From Erodium maritimum (taxonomy: Eukaryota; Streptophyta; Magnoliopsida; Geraniales; Geraniaceae), in the NCBI GenBank assembly GCA_963921825.1, contig OY997594.1, positions 42,278,557-42,342,556 on the forward strand: DNA of 64,000 bases, in the 5' to 3' direction. The position numbers were made by a program, and so were the translations under genes. The notes beneath the pieces were generated by a model. That model made no database searches. It was not told where the DNA came from and worked only from the letters and a program-made list of their open reading frames with translations. Shown here in pieces: positions 57,801 through 64,000 of this stretch; position 1 is the first letter of the stretch; the number at the start of each line of letters is the position of its first letter.

Positions 57801-58196
57801 GAAAATAGAGAATTTGAGAGAGAGTTGGAGAGATTTTGAGAGGTGTTAATTTTTTAGGGAGCGGTGGGTGGAATTTGTAAGGAGGGATAGAGGGATTTCA
57901 TCATGGCTACGACAATGCGACACATACTATTCCCCAAATAGTGTGCCTGCATAAAAACCGGAGCACCGTGAATTCGATAAAAAAAATTTAAAAACATAAA
58001 AAACGTCAACTAATTTTCTCTTTTATATTAAAAATCCGGTTACACCTTGTAGGCTATATCAGAGAGACATCAAGCGGTTGGCGAGGCTTTTTATGACACA
58101 TCCACGAGAGGCTCGTTCCTTCGGGGTCATCTACGAGGTGTCTTGGCTCTACATTTCCATCAACATTTGCATGATTTCTCACTGCATTTGTAGATC
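57801..58196. other. AT-rich spacer or Copia leader piece
   Basis: No gene. The last ~170 bp before 58197 probably belong to the leader of the following Copia fragment. No LTR or PBS was seen. Confidence 0.35.
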
Positions 58197-59815
58197 ATGT
58201 CTTCAAACAATTCACATAATATATCGATACGATCGATCCTTGAGAAGGATAAGCTCAATGAGACAAATTTTCTGGATTGAGCCAGAAACCTGAGAATTGT
58301 TCTCAGGCAGGAAAGAAAACAGTATATCTTGGATGAGCCAGTTCCTGAGGAACCAACCTCAAATGCTTCGAAATCCATTAGAGATGGTTGGACCAAACAT
58401 TTTGATGACTCTGTTGATGTCACTTGTATAATACTTGGTTCCATGGAGGCTGATCTCCAGAAGCAAATGATGGAGGAGGATGTGTATGACATGATGGTTC
58501 AACTCAAGAAAATGTTCCAAGAGAAGGCCAAGATTGAAAGGTTCAATACTATCAAGAACCTCATGTCATATAAGATGCCTATTGGAAAGATGAACTGCAA
58601 GAAATATAAAGATGATCTGAAGAAGGACAAGGGTAGTGTACCCAGCTCTTCAGGTATTCATGTTATGGAGATCAATGCATTTACTTTTGGTTCTTGGATA
58701 TTGGATATTGGATCCCAATCCCACATTTATATAAATGTGCAAGGACTCAAAAGTAGGAGGGCATTGAAGGAAGGCATGGTGGACCTACGAGTTGGGGATG
58801 ACCATGGAGTCATTGCCTTAACTGTGGGGACATACAAATTAGCCTTGCCTAGTGGGCTTGTTTTGCATTTTGAACGATGTTATCATGTACCTACGTTTTT
58901 GTAGGAGTATTGTCTCCATTTCGTGTTTGGACAAAGAAGGCTATAAGTTTGCTATTGAGAATAGTAAGTTTAGTCTTTCTCATGATAACGTTCATCATGC
59001 AAATGCTTCTCGAGTTAGAAGTCTTTATGTTTTGAACATCGAAGACTCTAATGAGAAGTCCCTCTATAACATTGATACAAGAGGGTTTAAGTCTGATGAG
59101 ACAAACCCTATATTCCTCTAGCACTGTCGCTTGATTCATGTAAATAAGAAACGCATATCAAAACTCCAATTCCATGGACTTTTGGATTCTTTTATGAATC
59201 ATTTGAAACGTGCAAATCTTATTTAATGGACAAGATGACAAAGACACATTTTTTATGAAACGGTGAGAGAGCTAGTGGCTTATTGGGGATTATACATTGG
59301 ATGTATGTGGTCCAATAAGTGCAACTGCTAGAGGAGGATTTGGGTACTTCATAACAAATCGGAATTTTTGAAAGGTTCAAAATTTTCAAGAATGAAGTAC
59401 AAAATCAACTTGGACAAAATATTAAGGCACTACGATATGATCGAAGTCGTGAATATTTGAGCCAAGAGTTCGTAGATCATCTGAAAGATTGTGAGATCAT
59501 TTCTCAACTAACTTCCCCGGGAACACCACATTGGAATGGTGTGTATGAACGGAGGAATCGAACCCTATAGGATATTGTTCGATCTATGATGAGTAACATT
59601 GATCTCCCAATCTCATTTTGGAGATATGCTCTGGAAACTACTACATTTGTCTTGAACAGAGTACCACTAAAGGCAGCAGATAAGACACCATATGAGATAT
59701 GGACAGGAAAGGTTCCTGATTTGTCTTTTCTAAAGATATGGGGATGTGTAACTTATGTGAAGCGTCTAATGACGAATAAGTTAGCCCCAAATCAGAGAAG
59801 TGCCTCTTTGTAGGA
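58197..59815 (+). pseudogene. Copia element 2: gag to integrase, internally deleted
   Basis: ATG at 58197 (MSSNNSHNISIRSILEKDKL), NETNFLD then TGA at the same Trp codon position as in Copia element 1, and gag sequence to about 58600 (EERD-rich UBN2 type). The knuckle region is deleted. Protease-like SWILDIGSQSHIY has DIG for DTG. Pre-integrase and integrase pieces extend to 59815 (SNIDLPISFWRYALETTTFV, APNQRSASL). Frameshifts and stops are frequent after 58905. RT and RNase H are absent because sequence related to a Harbinger gene starts at about 59816. Confidence 0.82.
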
Positions 59816-62328
59816 TATCCCTTTAGCTTTAGCCTTGGATTTTTTCTTGCCGGTTGGACGTTCCTCCCGTGGAAGTAATGTCAACTCATGATTGTGCCCG
59901 TCGCCCGATGTGTAGTTGTAGTTGTCGTCCAACCTTGTACGCTTGTTTGCTTCACTTGCAGCGTCTAGGTCAATGTCAAAGTCACAATGCAGAGTCTTGA
60001 GGTTCTTCCACTTTGATTTCCCCTTCACGATGTCCCAAATATGTTTCCAAGAAAATTTGTGCTTCTCCTCTTTCCTGTACGCCCTTTCAGCCGCTCCCAT
60101 GATGTTTGTGTCGCATCTCCAACTAACGACTGCCTCATCAAAACCTGAATATTTCTCCTAGAATTTAGTCACTTTTCTGTTGATCAGATGACAGTGGTCT
60201 TTGCAATTCTTACAGGACCAGGAATGTCTCGGTTTCTTTCCTCGTCGACTCGAACTCAGCTATGACCTTTTTCCAATACATGTCGTTCTTCTGGTTCTTC
60301 CCTATGATGTTATCCAAAGAATGGCTGAGCCACATCCTCATCAACCGTTCCTCCTCCACGATCCTCTATTTCACCCGCGGCACTGAAGTCGGTGGAGGTA
60401 CAACCTTCTTCCCCTTACTTTTTGGTTGATTGGCCGGAGCAGATTGGGAATGTTGCTCGTTGGGGCTTTGCGATGGTGGGCATTGCGAATGTTGGAGCGG
60501 GTTGAATTTTAAGGGCATGGATTGGGTCGGTTGGAGGAGGGAGTGTTGGGTATCGAGGTAGGGTTGGAGATGAACGAACCCGCAGCGGAAAATCAATGAA
60601 GACCAAGAGACGATAAAAACCATGAAACAACTAACAAAGAATGGATTCACAAGAGAAAAATTCACCACTATTTCTTACCAAAACAAGAACACCGGGTAAC
60701 GAATGATTGGCTTGAATCTCCAAGACGCCTACGTATCCACATGGGAATCAAAGCTATGTAGTTCTTCTCTTTGAGGACTCAAGAACACAAAAATGGAGGT
60801 GGGAGCCCGCCTTGGCCGAAATTGCAAGGGAGAGGAGGGAAAAGTTGTGTTTCCTATTCTTGTCTTGTGTTTGTTATGTTGAAAAAAGATGACTTAAACA
60901 TAACAAACTCCGTCAACTTGTCAAACTAAAAGCATGAGACAAGTATGGTGACAAGTAAGGTGTAAATAGGACAAGGTATGGCTAGACAAGATGGGGTTAG
61001 GTGGTGAATCACAAACACATTAGTCTTGCTTACTTAATAGTAATTAATCAAGACTTCATTAATTAGTTCCATAGGACTTGGTTGCATGGGCCTCTCATGG
61101 GCCTCTTGAAATATGGCCCGTGGCCATTCCCAACGAGGTCTCGTGACGTGTTCATCGCCTCCAAGCTTTTCATACCGGAAATGTCAACCATTATCCAATG
61201 TGATCAATCCCAAGACTCTAAGCCTTGTCTCGATCCATAATGTCCTATTCACTTACGTGCACATGACCCAAAACCCAGTTTTGGTCATGTCCCAAGACAA
61301 CTCCCTTTTGTCCATTCTCCATAAATGTGTCGATGAGTTTCACCCTCCAGTGTGACCCTTAGGTTTATGCATGTCAATAGATCAATGTAAAATCCTATTT
61401 TACTTTATCCTATTTAAGTGGAAACTAAACTAGCTTTAGTATTTGCCTGACACTGCATAACAAATCGACCCTGTCGATTCTAACCTTTCCGTCGTCCCTG
61501 TCATTATCATTTTATCTCTGATATCCTGATTGATATAAGGCATAGAGCCGTCATCCTTATTATTCTCAACTATTGTTCCTTGATATGTTAGACGACTGAA
61601 TATATGATACCCGGTATCATGTGCATGCCCATGCTATTCTTTCAGTCACTCTCGATCAAGCGGACGAGAACCGATATCTTTCCCATACCGTAGTATGAGG
61701 GATAAAGCCCTTATCCGTCTTTCGTGTCACTCATGCAGTCCGTCCCCAAGCCAATCCTGGCCGTTATGGAAGCCTTGTTATGGACAACGTTAGGCTCAGG
61801 TCAAACTCAGTTGTTTACTGCATAGCGATCACAAAGACTCGTTGATTTAAGGATACATGACAAGCTACGACAATGAATATGTTCATGACTTGATCTATGG
61901 CACATATTCATGTCGGATTTTCCAATATCATGTGCCACATGATATCTATGATCAGACTCCGGAATCCCATTCCAATGACTAACAGAACGTAAGCCATAAA
62001 GAGCCATCTTTCATACTAATCGCTTCTAGTGAAGGTTTGTGGGAACCATCGAGTGTGATCTATCTCGATCTATGGTTTTATTCGCATTATGGGCATAGAT
62101 CAAAGAAGACATCGATATATTACTCCAACACATAAGTAATATAAAGTCGTTTTAATTTTATAGCTAACGATGATATATACATTTGGACATTTAAGATTGA
62201 ACTACGGGCACTAAGACTAACAGGGAGGACTAGGATTCGATGTGCCACGTAAACTCTTCTTCCATGTGCACTAAGTCCTCAAGGTTGAAGTCGTCCAAGA
62301 TGAACTCAATGTTGGAGGGGTCGGTCAT
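59816..62328 (-). pseudogene. Harbinger Myb/NAM-associated ORF1, split by a Copia solo LTR
   Basis: ATG at 62328-62326 begins MTDPSNIEFILDDFNLEDLV. The frame meets TAG, then the solo LTR (60544-62222), and resumes from 60543 with a Pro/Gln/Ser-rich linker. A Myb/SANT-like segment with frameshifts lies at about 60360-60110 (RHSWSCKNCKDHCHL, EKYSGFDEAVVSWRC). The NAM-associated C-terminal region lies at 60100-59816 (RKEEKHKFSWKHIWDIVKGK). This is the DNA-binding accessory protein of PIF/Harbinger transposons. No transposase ORF is present in the window. Confidence 0.7.
60544..62222 (-). mobile_element. Copia solo LTR, minus orientation, with GGGAG duplication
   Basis: 1,679 bp, plus strand TGTTGGGTATCGAGG...GACTAACA, flanked by GGGAG at 60539-60543 and 62223-62227. 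It is the full-length relative of the Copia element 1 LTRs and inserted into the N-terminal coding part of the Harbinger ORF1 gene. Confidence 0.9.
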
Positions 62329-62622
62329 TAGGGAAACGATGTAGAAAAAATTAGAGCAAAAGGAGGGAACAATAGAAGAGGGTGTGTGTAGAAGAGAGGT
62401 GTGAATTTGGGGTAGGGGTCGTTGTGTATTTACAGGAAAAATTAGGGTTTTTTGAATTTTATCGTCGTCACGTATCGGCGTGGGACAAGCCCGCCGACTA
62501 GCCGTTGGACCAACGACGGCTTGTCAAGCCGTTGCATGATCCTGAGGCGACAACCTATGACGGTTGGCCAAACCATGACTCTAGTGACGGTTAGTCGTGG
62601 TAGCGAGTCGTGGAAGGACCTA
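62329..62622 (-). promoter_or_regulatory. 5' flank of the Harbinger ORF1 gene
   Basis: On the minus strand CCTGTAAATACACAACG (about 62425-62441) is a weak TATA-like element followed by a purine-rich leader to the ATG at 62328. The outer part (62451-62622) is rich in gacggttggcca-type inverted units that may be subterminal transposon repeats. Confidence 0.35.
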
Positions 62623-63184
62623 TGCCACGCCCCAATTTCAGTAAAGCGGACTCGGGACGCGAACGTTTTAAAATAATAAACACTTTTGAAACCATTTCTA
62701 TAATTCACTTTAAAAACACCAACTGTTTAACAAAATAATATTACAACTTAAAATACGTCCCAACAAGTGGACAAAAACATGGTATACGTCGCTAGACTCA
62801 AATAAAACCCAGAATCCCGCTTCTAGCTCTTCAAGCTTCAGAAGCTCGCCTAGTCCAGCCTGCGAACGGTACCTGTAGGAAAAGCAGCTAGGGGTGAGCG
62901 TTCGCTCACCACCACGGATAGCAGACTGACTACGACATAATTAGCAGACAATGCCGGTAACACCAATAACAAAGTCAACACCGGGGAACACTGTCCCCAA
63001 CCCAAGTACTCTGACTGAACATACACCCACTGTTACCTTCTTTGACCAACTCAACACTCTGACACGTAAAGTAGACCCGACACAACGATCACGACCTCTT
63101 CCAAGGACTCAAAAGAAGGCTACGCAACACCAAACAAGATCACAAAGGATCGCACACCAAACAAGATCACAAAGGATCGCAAAC

Positions 63185-63500
63185 CAGCTGCCAAGAACCA
63201 TCTCTGTCTCTCGCCCTTTCCGATCTCAGTCGGGCCAGGCGGTCGACCTGTCTCATTAACCTCTATGTCCTTCGCCCTTTCCGATCCCAGTCGGTCCAGG
63301 CGGTCGACCTGTCTTACAACTTCTCTGTCCTTCGCCCTTTCCGATCCCAGTCGGTCCAGGCGGTCGACCTGTCTTACAACTTCTCTGTCCTTCGCCCTTT
63401 CCGATCCCAGTCGGTCCAGGCGGTCGACCTGTCTTACAACTTCCCTCACTCACGCGCTTCCCCGACACAAAGTCGGGCCAGGCGGTCGACCTGTCTCAGC
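63185..63500. repeat. 60-bp tandem repeat tcggtccaggcggtcgacct
   Basis: Four to five units; the central three are almost identical. The core ggccaggcggtcgacctgt also occurs singly in the LTR at about 26975-26993, so it is a lineage-specific amplification of an ancestral LTR segment. Confidence 0.88.
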
Positions 63501-63559
63501 AACCTCTCTCACTCAGGTAACCACAATCACAATCACAAGCAAGTTCAACAAACAGCAAC

Positions 63560-64000
63560 AACACAGGTTCAGCACTCCACAGGCACTCATGGCCACCCAA
63601 GACACCAACCATAAAACACGGACTCAACAGCCCCACAGGCACTCACGGCCTCCCAAGACACACCAACAGTAACTCACGGCTCAACAACCCCACGGGCACT
63701 CACGGCCTCCCAAGACACACCAACGATAAAGACACGGGTTCAACAACCCCACAGGCACTCACGGCCTCCCAAGACACACCAACAGTAAGGACACAGGTTC
63801 AACAACCCCACGGGCACACACGACCTCCCCAGACACCAACAGTCAAACACGGGCTCTCATGGCCACCCAAGACTCAACAGTCAAACACGGGCTCTCATGG
63901 CCACCCAAGACTCAACAGTGAAGTACGGGCTCTCATGGCCACCCAAGACACACCAACAGTAACTCACGGGCTCAACAACCCCACGGGCACTCACGGCCAC
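63560..64000. repeat. 57-bp LTR minisatellite, running off the window
   Basis: Units built on ggcactcacggcctcccaag, acacaccaacagtaa and cacgggttcaacaacccc, then shorter units gggctctcatggccacccaa. Both the 57-bp and the ~40-bp registers occur in one copy, linking the array types of the other LTRs. Confidence 0.85.

Larger units (their letters stand above)
62623..64000 (-). mobile_element. LTR of the 3.4-kb family, truncated by the window end
   Basis: Plus strand TGCCACGCCCCAATTTCAGT (TGT changed to TGC) continues colinear with 10302-11700, with the palindrome at 62893-62910. It contains a four-unit, 60-bp array at about 63185-63500 (core tcggtccaggcggtcgacct) and the 57-bp minisatellite from 63560. 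Whether it is a solo LTR or part of an element cannot be seen. Confidence 0.85.

Overview
This is nuclear DNA from a flowering plant, almost certainly a eudicot. Spliced genes with GT-AG introns, Ty3/Gypsy and Ty1/Copia LTR elements primed by initiator Met-tRNA, LINEs carrying plant RVT/zf-RVT and DUF4283 domains, a MuDR-type MULE, hAT and PIF/Harbinger MITEs and a WEB/PMI2 coiled-coil gene all point that way. I cannot name the species. There is no rRNA, tRNA or CRISPR. Host genes are a small minority; most of the window is a nested stack of transposable elements.

Layout. 1-0.95 kb: last two exons of an unrecognised plant gene (+). 1.56-3.77 kb: LINE ORF1-type (DUF4283 plus zinc knuckle) remnant (-). 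4.18-7.39 kb: 5'-truncated LINE with dead reverse transcriptase (-). 8.18-10.30 and 20.02-20.76 kb: a second LINE (-), split by a complete 9.7-kb LTR retrotransposon (10,302-20,014, -). That element has 3.44-kb near-identical LTRs, PBS, PPT, a 5-bp target duplication and an intact gag, but no pol: a recently moved gag-only non-autonomous element. 20.76-21.42 kb: an RRM-coding LINE-ORF1-like start on the opposite strand. 21.42-29.29 kb: remnant of a second element of the same LTR family (leader, PBS, 5' LTR, -), with a solo LTR of the family inserted in the opposite orientation. The two LTRs form a roughly 3-kb inverted repeat. 29.5-36.3 kb: a MULE with terminal inverted repeats, a decayed mudrA-like transposase (-), a GRF zinc-finger gene (+) and an internal hAT MITE.

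36.77-38.49 kb: the best host gene, a two-exon PMI2/WEB-like chloroplast-movement coiled-coil protein (+). 38.65-48.05 kb: nested Copia elements (LTR-leader-dead gag/pol-LTR-leader plus inverted LTR pieces). 48.05-50.67 kb: tail of a different Copia-like element (-) holding a small internally deleted LINE with a 16-bp target duplication. 50.68-55.91 kb: a non-coding LINE copy split by a 3.5-kb solo LTR. 56.0-56.4 kb: a small intact plant ORF with a TATA box (-). 56.8-57.8 kb: Harbinger MITE and a dead Harbinger Myb-type ORF. 58.2-59.8 kb: internally deleted Copia. 59.8-62.4 kb: a second Harbinger Myb/NAM-like ORF split by a Copia solo LTR. 62.6-64.0 kb: another copy of the 3.4-kb LTR family, running off the window.

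The most interesting signals are (a) the young gag-only element, whose family contributes at least five LTR-bearing loci here, (b) a palindromic hairpin module conserved in every family member seen and duplicated in the element's leader, (c) the opposed LTR pair that could be transcribed into a multi-kilobase hairpin, and (d) the MULE carrying a GRF zinc-finger gene.
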